Shown: piece by piece, positions 19,129-26,123 of the stretch
How positions within the stretch are numbered: position 1 is the first letter of the stretch
Layout: the number at the start of each line of letters is the position of its first letter
Source of the DNA: Flavobacterium sp. SUN052
GTDB lineage: Bacteria; Bacteroidota; Bacteroidia; Flavobacteriales; Flavobacteriaceae
Length of the DNA stretch: 64,000 bases
Reading direction: 5' to 3'
NCBI RefSeq assembly: GCF_028867935.1
Contig: NZ_JAPQNS010000018.1
Location: forward strand, 1 to 64,000
Made by a program: the position numbers and the translations under genes
The notes under the pieces: model-generated
Seen by the model: the letters and a program-made list of their open reading frames with translations, nothing else
The model's database searches: none
Told to the model about the DNA's origin: nothing

Positions 19129-19208
19129 AAGTAATAACGCCATCCGATGAACGGAAGAGTTTACTTTATTGCTTGGTGGAGTTGTTCGACTATCAATCGG
19201 AGCGGGTA

Positions 19209-20153
19209 TCAAAGCCCTAACTTGTCCATTGAGGCTTTTTCATAGTCTCCATCTTCTGCTGGATACCTCAGCACTTTGTCAAATTTGCCGGTTTGCTTTG
19301 CCAGCGCCCAAATAAGACTTTCCCCGGCTGGAACGTTGTTCGGAGTTTCGTTGTAGATTTTGTCTTTATAGGCCTCGTCAGCGGCAATTACCTCCCAGCC
19401 GTTATCCTTAAAATGCTGAATTAGGTCGTCCAGGAAAAGTGCCGCTGCTAAATTGTGGTGCAGAAGGATTACGTGATTGATTCGCCTACCCGTTAGTGCG
19501 TGAGCCAACGAATCGTAATATTGAGCCCGATTAAATAGGTGATCTTTATAATAATTCTTAAAACCGGAAATGTCAGCGCTGGGATTTTCTTTAAGGCGTT
19601 TTATAAGACGTCCGTCTATATACCAATCTGAAGCATCAATAGAAACGTGTCCATTTTTATAGCCTTTCTGCTTCATGAATACTCTGAAGCCATCTATTTT
19701 TTCTTTTGTGTCGCCCTCTTTTAAATACGGAAATCTAAAATAACGGTAGTAGTTTGAATAGCTCTTTATTAGCTGATCATTTCTGGTAAGCTCAAGTTTG
19801 AAGACTTCCAGGGTTGTATTTTTATTGTTAAAGTTTGGGTGCAAAAAAGTATGATTTGCAATCAAATGGCCTGAGTTATTCCAGGAGGTTAAAACGTATT
19901 TTCCTTTCGCGTTCGATTTATTGGCTCCCGCCGAGAATAGAATTGCCTTGACTTGGTGCTTTTTCAACTTGTCAAGCAATAGTTGATTCCACTGTTCTAA
20001 TTTGTATTCACCGACGTCATTTATTGAGCCATCGTCGAAGGTAAACGCTATTTTAGGTTTAGCTGGCTTTTCGGATTGAGCATTACACTGAAAAGTAAGG
20101 TTCAATCCGAAAATTAATACGTTCAAAAGGAAAATAAGCCTGTCTTTTATCAT
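19209..20153 (-). CDS. Exported polysaccharide deacetylase-family protein (NodB fold)
   Basis: 314 residues with a signal peptide (FLLNVLIFGLNLTFQCNAQ). NodB motifs can be read in order: IAFTFDDGS (motif 1, catalytic and metal Asp), NHTFLHPNF (motif 2, metal histidines), YFRFPYLKEGD (motif 3), SIDASDWYID (motif 4) and VILLHHN (motif 5). It should be a metal-dependent de-N- or O-acetylase acting outside the cytoplasm; the substrate is unknown. Codon use is AT-richer than in the flanking core genes. Confidence 0.88.
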   Translation of the reverse strand: MIKDRLIFLLNVLIFGLNLTFQCNAQSEKPAKPKIAFTFDDGSINDVGEYKLEQWNQLLLDKLKKHQVKAILFSAGANKSNAKGKYVLTSWNNSGHLIANHTFLHPNFNNKNTTLEVFKLELTRNDQLIKSYSNYYRYFRFPYLKEGDTKEKIDGFRVFMKQKGYKNGHVSIDASDWYIDGRLIKRLKENPSADISGFKNYYKDHLFNRAQYYDSLAHALTGRRINHVILLHHNLAAALFLDDLIQHFKDNGWEVIAADEAYKDKIYNETPNNVPAGESLIWALAKQTGKFDKVLRYPAEDGDYEKASMDKLGL

Positions 20154-20183
20154 GATCTTTTGCTTCTCGTCATGAGTACGCGA

Positions 20184-20486
20184 TCATACTATTTTACTAA
20201 AAACACGATCCACCAAAATCACAAATGTCATCCAGACTACAATCAGAATTAGCATTACATTGATGATTGTAAGTGTCGTGTAATAATTCCGCTGGAAGCC
20301 ACTAGACTTGCTACTAATCTTTTTAGCGAAGAATCTAGACCCAATAGGAATCAGGGCTACTACCGACAAGACAAGAATTCCCGGATAAAGACCGGTAATT
20401 GTGATACCAATGATGCTGAGTAGGGCTACCGTAAGGGCAAACCCCATCGATACGGAAGTAACAACACTAAAGGTTTTCGTCTTCAT
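20184..20486 (-). CDS. Hypothetical membrane protein
   Basis: 100 residues with about three transmembrane segments (8-30, 34-50, 70-92). I do not recognise the family. It is 17 bp downstream of the SnoaL-like gene and 30 bp upstream of the deacetylase gene, so a short operon is possible. Confidence 0.6.
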   Translation of the reverse strand: MKTKTFSVVTSVSMGFALTVALLSIIGITITGLYPGILVLSVVALIPIGSRFFAKKISSKSSGFQRNYYTTLTIINVMLILIVVWMTFVILVDRVFSKIV

Positions 20487-20503
20487 TTCGACAACAATTC
20501 ACC

Positions 20504-20869
20504 CTATGAAGGGGTGTCTAAATACAGATATAGTTCTTTAATTAGCCCATTCTCAACGATGGCAATATCCATACCGCTGGCAACGGGGGGCGCCTGATCT
20601 GGTCCGAGTGTCCAGGATACATGACTAAGGCCGTGATTAATTACGGCTGGCTTGGTGAGGGCAAAGACAAACTCAGGAGGCCATTGACTTTGAAGTGTTT
20701 TTATCAGCGCATCAATCGCTTGATGCCCTCTGATAGCATCCCCTTTATCGGTTTCATAAAAAACGATATCTGGGGCGTAAATCTGTTGCATCACTGCGAG
20801 CCGCTGTTCATCGTTACGCTCACTCCACACCTTAAGAAGGCTATCTTCCAGTAATTGTTTATCATCCAT
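20504..20869 (-). CDS. SnoaL-like / NTF2-fold protein
   Basis: 121 residues of the cystatin-like NTF2 fold: LLKVWSERNDEQRLAVMQQIYAPD, then RGHQAIDALIKTLQSQWP, and a strand-rich second half ending GLIKELYLYLD. Members are polyketide cyclases, isomerases or binding proteins; function cannot be predicted here. Immediately upstream on the other strand lies a truncated SRPBCC remnant. Confidence 0.75.
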   Translation of the reverse strand: MDDKQLLEDSLLKVWSERNDEQRLAVMQQIYAPDIVFYETDKGDAIRGHQAIDALIKTLQSQWPPEFVFALTKPAVINHGLSHVSWTLGPDQAPPVASGMDIAIVENGLIKELYLYLDTPS

Positions 20870-20915
20870 AATTGCTTGGTTCTATTCAATCGTTAAACAT
20901 ACCCACAACGTTGGG

Positions 20916-21020
20916 TTAGAAGCAGATCTTGATGCTAAAACTATTCACGTAGCCCGAGAATTTGACACCCTAGTTGACAAAGTGTGGAAGGAGTGGACCG
21001 AGCCTGCTGCAATAGATCAG
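20916..21020 (+). pseudogene. N-terminal remnant of an AHSA1/SRPBCC gene
   Basis: The plus strand, read from 20916, encodes DAKTIHVAREFDTLVDKVW followed by KEWTEPAAIDQ. This is the clear start of an SRPBCC (AHSA1) domain, alignable with [21 protein letters not shown] in the intact gene at 23592-24080. There is no start codon, homology ends where the WWAP motif should begin, and a stop follows at once. The remnant abuts the 3' end of the minus-strand gene at 21031. It records a gene loss or rearrangement. Confidence 0.75.
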
Positions 21021-21030
21021 ATTGCCATCC

Positions 21031-21294
21031 TCAAACCACGTTGTTTCTGGAATTGAGTTCTTTCTTTATTTCTTTCAAACTGTTAAAATTCAGAAATACA
21101 ATAGGCATTAACGCAAAGGGAATTACGCCCAAAGCCATACTTGTAGCGTTAAATCCTTGTTTGATTGATAGAAGGACAACCATGATAAGTAACGCCGAGA
21201 GCATACCGGCAAGAATTCCTGTTACGAGCTGTATTGTTTTTTTCTGCTTCTCTAACTCGTCACTACTCATTTCAGTGAATTTCTTATTTGCCAT
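21031..21294 (-). CDS. Hypothetical two-helix membrane protein
   Basis: 87 residues: a charged N-terminus (SSDELEKQKKTIQ), two transmembrane segments (about 22-44 and 52-70), and a basic/acidic tail (SLKEIKKELNSRNN). I do not recognise the family. Upstream (21295-21413) is a T-run with a loose inverted repeat built on TTCTAGA and CGG, possibly its promoter region. Confidence 0.6.
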   Translation of the reverse strand: MANKKFTEMSSDELEKQKKTIQLVTGILAGMLSALLIMVVLLSIKQGFNATSMALGVIPFALMPIVFLNFNSLKEIKKELNSRNNVV

Positions 21295-21413
21295 TTGGTT
21301 GATAGTAAGTTCTAGAAAATAACGGATTTTTTTTACGTACGTACCGAGTTCTAGAGGTTAATTTTTAAGCATTGTCTGATTGTTGGGCTTTGAGTTGTGC
21401 CTTGTCGGAACGG

Positions 21414-21620
21414 CTAGTTTACCTTCAATGAAGCAATAGGGAAGTGATCTTCTTGTAAAGTTCCGGTTGAATTAAACCATTGGCACTTAACCTGTTCTCT
21501 GTCCTCTACGGGTGTAGCCAGAATAGAGCCAAATTTAAGCTTTGTCCCGTATGCCACAACTGTCATTTGAGGGCCACCTGATTTGAGTGTAACTACGCTG
21601 CCAATTGAAATCTGTTCCAT
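21414..21620 (-). CDS. YodC-like DUF2158 small protein
   Basis: 68 residues. It begins ISIGSVVTLKSGGPQMTV and continues to VKCQWFNSTGTLQEDHFP, the DUF2158 pattern (G-V-LKSGGP-MTV, C-WF). Proteins of this family are small SH3-like barrels with no proven function. It is preceded by an A-rich leader directly at the ATG. Confidence 0.82.
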   Translation of the reverse strand: MEQISIGSVVTLKSGGPQMTVVAYGTKLKFGSILATPVEDREQVKCQWFNSTGTLQEDHFPIASLKVN

Positions 21621-21708
21621 TTTTTTTTGTGTTATTTTTTGTTGTCGCCCGAAACAGGAAACGAAATTTTATTGAGTGAAAAGCTAATAAAGTAAACTAA
21701 AACTGAAT

Positions 21709-22473
21709 TTATAGTAATGCCTTCGAGATTAAAAAGAGTAATACAAAGAAAACCGCTATAAGTACGAGGAATAAGATATAACTTATTATGGTAAGGACTA
21801 GTTTTTTAACTCCATGTATAGTATCGAAAAACTGGTAATACGTCCAAAAAGTCAATATAAAGCCCAAAATTAGTTCTATGTAATCTAATGTGTAACTAGT
21901 GGTTTTTTTATTGATAAAGTAGGTGAAAAATAAATAGATAATATGAAATACTGCAATTTGACCCGATTGAAACGAATTTAGAACTAGATGTTGAAAATAA
22001 TTGTATCTCGACTTTATGAATGCTAAGTAGGATGCAAGGGATGATATTGGTATAATTAACAAACTAGTGTATGCATAGTGAGCGATTATCCAATCAATCA
22101 CCATGTAAGGAGTGGGTGAGTTTTTATCGTCAGGTACTGATTTGAAGCCCAGCATTGCGCTTTCGATGAACGTGTGGTCTTCTAAGGAGTGACTCAGAAA
22201 TGCATAAACAGTTGATATAATTAGTAAAAATGCTAGTGGCTTAAAATGCTCAACTCGTTTCCCTTCAATATATTCTCTGATTGTATCACCTGGTCTGGTA
22301 AAAAGCTCTTTGATCGTAAAAAAAAATCCTCTATCAACATGAACAATTCCATGCTGAATTTCATGAACTACAAAATGCAGATTAATTTCATGAGTATGCG
22401 ACGATTGTCCGCACGAATTACAAAAATTTCCTTCAAATTGGTGGGCGCAATTTTTACAAATTATTATTCCCAT
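21709..22473 (-). CDS. DUF3667 zinc-ribbon membrane protein
   Basis: 254 residues. The N-terminal zinc ribbon has C6-x2-C9 and C18-x2-C21 (CKNCAHQFEGNFCNSCG). An amphipathic segment HGIVHVDRGFFFTIKELFTRPG and then about five transmembrane helices follow, beginning HFKPLAFLLIISTVYAFL. This arrangement is typical of the Bacteroidota DUF3667 family, whose function is unknown. It is the most AT-rich gene of this stretch. Confidence 0.85.
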   Translation of the reverse strand: MGIIICKNCAHQFEGNFCNSCGQSSHTHEINLHFVVHEIQHGIVHVDRGFFFTIKELFTRPGDTIREYIEGKRVEHFKPLAFLLIISTVYAFLSHSLEDHTFIESAMLGFKSVPDDKNSPTPYMVIDWIIAHYAYTSLLIIPISSLASYLAFIKSRYNYFQHLVLNSFQSGQIAVFHIIYLFFTYFINKKTTSYTLDYIELILGFILTFWTYYQFFDTIHGVKKLVLTIISYILFLVLIAVFFVLLFLISKALL

Positions 22474-22604
22474 AATTACTTATACATATGCCTGCCCAAT
22501 GGCAGACAAAACAAAAAGCCTAAAATAAGTACAGTTTAGTAGAGTCACAACAGGCAGCCCCAAAAAGCGACTCTATTGGGGATAATTTCTGGTAATCTAA
22601 ACAA

Positions 22605-23030
22605 TCACTTTACAACCTCACTGATCAGTATAGTAGGGCTAATATTGGTGTATTTTGGGAAATCTGCCCTTATGGCATCTCTATTGGGAGCAATAGCCGC
22701 CTGATAATCAGGTAGGCTCCTAACATAAAAACTTCCGATCGCCATAAAGGGTAGGGGAGAGTTGGGGATGCCGCTTGAAATGCCTTTTTCTATGGTATAA
22801 CGTACCAAATTAGACCCTAACAAACCTGCTACAAATGGCATATGATTTTTTTCGTAGTAATCCATATCGAACGTTTTACCTTCTGCAAAAGGGTACAAAA
22901 TGGACACCTTGATCAACCCTTTTTCGACGATATCTGCCTTGGTTTCGAATTTAGGGGCTTGTTTTTGTTGAGCAAATGTTGATACACATGCGCCAAGAAC
23001 TAGGGCAACTGCTACGAGTTTAGTTTTCAT
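22605..23030 (-). CDS. Exported EthD-family protein
   Basis: 141 residues with a signal peptide (VAVALVLGACVSTFAQ, cleavage after AQ). The EthD ferredoxin-like domain contains KVSILYPFAEGKTFDMDYYEKNHMPF, with the family-typical Y-x-HMP. EthD proteins accompany some cytochrome P450 ether-degrading systems, but most orphan members, like this one, have no known partner. There is no P450 nearby. Confidence 0.82.
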   Translation of the reverse strand: MKTKLVAVALVLGACVSTFAQQKQAPKFETKADIVEKGLIKVSILYPFAEGKTFDMDYYEKNHMPFVAGLLGSNLVRYTIEKGISSGIPNSPLPFMAIGSFYVRSLPDYQAAIAPNRDAIRADFPKYTNISPTILISEVVK

Positions 23031-23136
23031 AATGATAGCTTTTAATTGTCCGGCGCTAATCTAGCAGAAACGTTCTAAAAATTTGCTTTTGTGAGGCCGC
23101 AGTTTGTGCCGCGCTTGTGCTGCCAGCCTGATCCTC

Positions 23137-23445
23137 CTACTTATAATACTTTTGAGCTCTGGCCAAAGCCACTACTCCGCTAATCATAGAGAGGACCATA
23201 AAAGCAACAAAGGAGAACAGGTCAGACTTTGTGGATAAGAACAGGTAATTCATTAGAGCGATAACCAAAGCGGATAGTCCCGTGCCAATGGCACATTTTC
23301 CCATCCAAGTGGACAATCCAGCCCTATTCTTTACCAGGTTAGGATCATAACCGGCGATCAACCTTGCCAGCCTGAACTTAATGATTATGAAGCCCATAAA
23401 GGCAAACAATGTACCAATAATTGATAAAACTACTGTGGCTGCCAT
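23137..23445 (-). CDS. DUF3784-like membrane protein
   Basis: 102 residues, three transmembrane segments (about 5-22, 48-68, 74-94). The loop after TM1 reads LIAGYDPNLVKNRAGLSTWMG, resembling the DUF3784 family. Function unknown. The downstream gap contains a weak GC-rich hairpin (about 23090-23125) but no certain terminator. Confidence 0.65.
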   Translation of the reverse strand: MAATVVLSIIGTLFAFMGFIIIKFRLARLIAGYDPNLVKNRAGLSTWMGKCAIGTGLSALVIALMNYLFLSTKSDLFSFVAFMVLSMISGVVALARAQKYYK

Positions 23446-23515
23446 TCGCTGAATTTGTTGCTAGTTGATTATTGCGGCACCTACCGGCTGTTTGCATGTT
23501 CAATCAACGGTTTAC

Positions 23516-23568
23516 GGCTTGACAAAGTGAGACTGAACGTTCTATATTCAGTTTCACTTCGCCAAGCC
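23516..23568. terminator. Long imperfect hairpin after the SRPBCC gene
   Basis: Two 22-nt arms (23516-23537 and 23547-23568) pair with only three mismatches around a 9-nt loop; the stem starts GGCTTG and ends CAAGCC. It begins 24 bp beyond the stop of the SRPBCC gene. AAC lies before it (23506-23508) and GTT after it (23572-23574), which faintly recalls an attC layout, but the heptamers do not fit. A terminator is the simpler reading. Confidence 0.5.
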
Positions 23569-23591
23569 GATGTTAAGGGTAATTTACTCCT

Positions 23592-24080
23592 TTACTTTTG
23601 TTGCGATAAAGTTGCCAATAACTCTTCCAGGTTTTTCAAGTTCATAGCACTTCCTTCTTTGAAGCCCATTTCAAGCATCTTCTCTAAGCGGGCAAGCGAT
23701 TCATTATAAATACTGATACGGACTGTCGTCTTCCCGTTTTGCTCGCTGAACGTTAAATCCCATTCAGAACCGGGCAATTCTGGGTTTTCGTCTTTGTCTG
23801 CGAACGCATTCAACAACTTGAAATTGGTTTTCGGGCTGATGGACATGTATTTCTGAATGGACCAATGCTCTTGTCCCTCAGGGCTTACCATAGCGTAAAA
23901 CCGTCGGCCGCCAACCTCAAAATCCATAACTTTTGTTTTTGAAGTCCAGGGTTTGGGTGCCCACCATTGATCAAGAATTTCCTGCTTCGTATAAGCGTCC
24001 CACACCAACGAAAGGTCGGCATTAAATTCTCGGGAGAAGGTTACTGTTTTTGTTGCTTTGTCAACCGTGAAATCGTTCAT
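23592..24080 (-). CDS. SRPBCC (AHSA1) domain protein
   Basis: 162 residues spanning one complete START-like fold: [19 protein letters not shown], then [11 protein letters not shown], and a closing helix [20 protein letters not shown]. It binds hydrophobic ligands in a cavity; most bacterial members have no known ligand. Its start is 2 bp from the stop of the ArsR gene, the usual ArsR-SRPBCC two-gene operon of Bacteroidota. Confidence 0.9.
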   Translation of the reverse strand: MNDFTVDKATKTVTFSREFNADLSLVWDAYTKQEILDQWWAPKPWTSKTKVMDFEVGGRRFYAMVSPEGQEHWSIQKYMSISPKTNFKLLNAFADKDENPELPGSEWDLTFSEQNGKTTVRISIYNESLARLEKMLEMGFKEGSAMNLKNLEELLATLSQQK

Positions 24081-24082
24081 TT

Positions 24083-24397
24083 TTATTGTTTTTTAAGTGT
24101 TGCTAATACGTCGTCAAGTTGATTGAAACGAGTTTCCCAAATTTTCCTGAATTGGCTTACCCACTGATCAACTTCTTTTATTTTTTCAATTTCGAGTGAG
24201 TAATAGATCTCCCTACCTTGCTGCTCCTGTTTCACCAGGTCGCATTCTGTAAGTATGCGAAGGTGTTTGGAAACGGATTGCCGGGTCGTGTTGAAGTTCT
24301 CAGCAATGGCGTTCGGTGTCATTGCCTGCAAGGCAATCAGGGCGATAATGGCCCGCCTTGTGGGGTCGGCTATTGCCTGAAAAATATCTCGTCTCAT
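24083..24397 (-). CDS. ArsR-family winged-helix repressor (SdpR-like)
   Basis: 104 residues from ATG 24395-24397. The frame continues upstream into the promoter hairpin, so the longer version is not used. The helix-turn-helix is [20 protein letters not shown], preceded by [14 protein letters not shown], the family hallmark. No metal-binding CxC is present, so this is the SdpR/YdfF branch found with SRPBCC partners. Two matching operators flank its own -7 box, so it almost certainly represses itself and the SRPBCC gene. Confidence 0.92.
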   Translation of the reverse strand: MRRDIFQAIADPTRRAIIALIALQAMTPNAIAENFNTTRQSVSKHLRILTECDLVKQEQQGREIYYSLEIEKIKEVDQWVSQFRKIWETRFNQLDDVLATLKKQ

Positions 24398-24418
24398 CTT
24401 GTTTATATAGTAGTTTAT

Positions 24419-24465
24419 GAAACCGAATGGTTGCAAATATACGCGCAACCATTCGGTTTCGCAAA
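24419..24465 (-). promoter_or_regulatory. Autoregulated promoter with paired AACC-N4-GGTT operators
   Basis: On the minus strand, TTTG (24465-24462), a 20-nt spacer and TATATTTG (24441-24434) form a good Bacteroidota promoter. A perfect 16-bp inverted repeat (24419-24434 and 24445-24460) surrounds the -7 box. Each arm is itself a small AACC-N4-GGTT palindrome (24421-24432 and 24447-24458), giving two ArsR-sized sites 26 bp centre to centre: one in the spacer, one just downstream of the -7 box. Binding there would block RNA polymerase. Confidence 0.75.
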
Positions 24466-24600
24466 TTTTTCAGGTTGGAAAAAAATTAGTTGGAATTGTA
24501 GGCTTTGAGGGTCGCTCCCCTGTCAGACAAAAGCCGGAAAATGATGATGGTTTTAGTAAACTGACAAATCCGCTTGAGCGTGATAGCTTCTAAGTGACCA

Positions 24601-24781
24601 TGGGGCTCAAACAGGTACCCGAAAGCTGAAAGTTGGAGCAACTTTCGGCCCCACCACCCAACAACGCCATGTGCTGATGAGCGCGTAGCGCACATTTACA
24701 CACATGGACGGTTGGGATGTGTCGGCCCGGTGCAGGGACGTGCTCGCTGTCGCACGATGCCCGAAAATGGCCGACAAACCG
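24601..24781. repeat. Cluster of three adjacent GC-rich hairpins including one attC-like site
   Basis: This lies in a gene-free stretch (24466-24877). Hairpin 1 (24601-24653) pairs TGGGG/CCCCA and CCGAAAG/CTTTCGG. Hairpin 2 (24656-24717) has ACCCAAC and GTTGGGA at its ends, then CCATGTG/CACATGG inside: the R''-L''-L'-R' order and 62-bp length of an integron attC. GTTGGGA departs from GTTRRRY only in its last base. Hairpin 3 (24709-24781) pairs CGGTT/AACCG, TGTCGGCC/GGCCGACA and CGTGC/GCACG. The region is clearly more GC-rich than the genes beside it. A 69-residue frame inside it looks spurious. Confidence 0.5.
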
Positions 24782-24877
24782 ATAAATGCAGTTCGATTCT
24801 GCTCGTTCGCCGAGGATTGGTATGGAGGGATGTTCGATTCATCTAGGCTACTGAAAAGTAGTTAACTGCCAGTGGGG

Positions 24878-25522
24878 TTAAAGGCGCGTCCGCTGGGTGT
24901 ACGATAAACCCAGCTTTTTTATTTCCTCACAAATGGTTTCATACTCTTGGGCAAAATCAATCTTCCGAAATGGAACATAGGCCTTGTCTAAAATCTTCTC
25001 ATCAAAATCAAGCTGGGCAATCAGTTCGGGAAATTCTTTGCCTATATTCTTGGTAATCAAAGCTGCAAGCTCGCCTAAAAGTAAGGTTTCGTCATGCGAA
25101 TTAGGAACATTAAAAGAGAGTACTTCAGAGTCAAAAATTGATGTATTGTCTTTTAATCGAAGGTTATGGGCCAAAATATGGTTGCGATAACGTTTTAAAT
25201 CATTCCATTGGTTTATTCGGGTAAGAACAGGCTTTATTTGCTTCCTGAATAGGTGTATTCTCTCTTGGAGAACCGGGCATTTGTTAGGTATGAATTGCTC
25301 GTTATACTCGTCCAAAAACGAGCAGATCAAAATGATAATGTAATCGCCTAAGTAAGCATTGGCTAATGCAAAATGTGGAGTTGTACCATAATGTCCAGTT
25401 GCCCAAACTTGGAAAGGGAGATCATGGTGTAATTCCCAATTTTTGTCGATTGTCGCCAGGATGCCAAATACTTTTGTGAGTAATTGCATCATGATTTTAT
25501 ACGAACCAACGATTATTTCCAT
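24878..25522 (-). CDS. HEPN-like hypothetical protein
   Basis: 214 residues, mostly helical and soluble. A segment at about residue 110 reads LKRYRNHILAHNLRLKD, containing R-N-x4-H, the RNase motif shape of HEPN proteins such as AbiU2. Upstream helices (YLGDYIIILICSFLDEYNEQF) fit a four-helix bundle. HEPN nucleases act in toxin-antitoxin, abortive-infection and other defence systems; no antitoxin or nucleotidyltransferase partner is visible. It sits between the attC-like site and the recombinase. Confidence 0.6.
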   Translation of the reverse strand: MEIIVGSYKIMMQLLTKVFGILATIDKNWELHHDLPFQVWATGHYGTTPHFALANAYLGDYIIILICSFLDEYNEQFIPNKCPVLQERIHLFRKQIKPVLTRINQWNDLKRYRNHILAHNLRLKDNTSIFDSEVLSFNVPNSHDETLLLGELAALITKNIGKEFPELIAQLDFDEKILDKAYVPFRKIDFAQEYETICEEIKKLGLSYTQRTRL

Positions 25523-25594
25523 TTACCTTACTGGGGCGTTTGCACTGTCAGCCGAAACTACCCTGACGGACGAGGGTTTATTTACTCAGGCGTA

Positions 25595-25675
25595 CCATTT
25601 GTCAACCGGAAGCTGGCAACGGATAAAAGCTCAAAATAACTCAAGTGCCATTTGTCGCCAGGAAGATGGCAACGG
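25595..25675. repeat. Imperfect 28-bp direct repeats beside the recombinase
   Basis: Two copies, 25595-25622 and 25648-25675, begin CCATTTGTC and end TGGCAACGG with four mismatches in 28, start-to-start 53 bp. A third, weaker copy (TGTCAGCCGAAACT...ACGG) lies near 25537-25560. They sit in a 334-bp non-coding gap (25523-25856) between the HEPN-like gene and the recombinase end. Direct repeats of this size beside a tyrosine recombinase can be its binding sites; that role is inferred. Confidence 0.5.
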
Positions 25676-25718
25676 GAATGCTTAGACGGGTCACCCAACA
25701 AGCTATTGTACGAAACTT

Positions 25719-25763
25719 CGCTTAATATCAATTGATTGATTATGAGCGAATTGATATTAAGCG
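25719..25763. repeat. Perfect 15-bp inverted repeat
   Basis: CGCTTAATATCAATT (25719-25733) pairs perfectly with 25749-25763 around a 15-nt loop. A T-run (CCTTTTTTGG) follows 7 bp later on the plus strand. It may be a terminator or a recombinase core/operator site; it does not terminate any plus-strand gene I can see. Confidence 0.5.
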
Positions 25764-25856
25764 TATGCTCCTTTTTTGGTGTCTTTGTTAATGCAATTCA
25801 ATAGCCATACCAAGATGGTACAATCATAGAAAGTTACATAGAGTTATGCAAACTAT

Positions 25857-26123
25857 ATGGCAAAAAAAGTTTCTGTTACTCAGCTAGTTGACCGAGTTTG
25901 GGATATCGATGGCTACCCCAACTACTTTTTTGGACACGATAAGAAACTGTACCGTTTCGACTCGCGGGGGCAGGTCAAGATTAACAAACGGATAATCATT
26001 GGCACTACACAAGGTTATATTCTGAAAAGCAAATTCTTCAGTCTATCACAACTCCGTTCCATGCTTTCGCGGCATAATTCACAGGAGTGGCCACTATCTA
26101 CAAATCATCCAACGGACTTTTAA
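25857..26123 (+). CDS. Small protein with NUMOD-like motif, tail-to-tail with the recombinase
   Basis: 88 residues. The stretch VWDIDGYPNYFFGHDKKLYRF followed by DSRGQVKINKRII resembles the NUMOD-type DNA-binding modules (W-x-I-x-GY-x-Y...G-V) found with homing endonucleases, but no nuclease domain is attached. Its last 26 bp overlap the 3' end of the recombinase gene on the opposite strand. The coding look is good but the family call is tentative. Confidence 0.5.
   Translation: MAKKVSVTQLVDRVWDIDGYPNYFFGHDKKLYRFDSRGQVKINKRIIIGTTQGYILKSKFFSLSQLRSMLSRHNSQEWPLSTNHPTDF

Noticed and set aside
21382-21388. GTTGGGC (and GTTGGGT at 20910-20916) as further attC right boxes
   Set aside because: No matching RYYYAAC box or internal hairpin lies at the required distance upstream, so these heptamers alone are not evidence of attC.
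24486-24695. 69-residue minus-strand open frame in the hairpin region
   Set aside because: It overlaps the stacked hairpins, has a composition dominated by their inverted repeats, and no recognisable domain.
25595-25675. CRISPR array
   Set aside because: Only two or three imperfect copies are present and no cas gene is near; the mismatches within repeats are too many.
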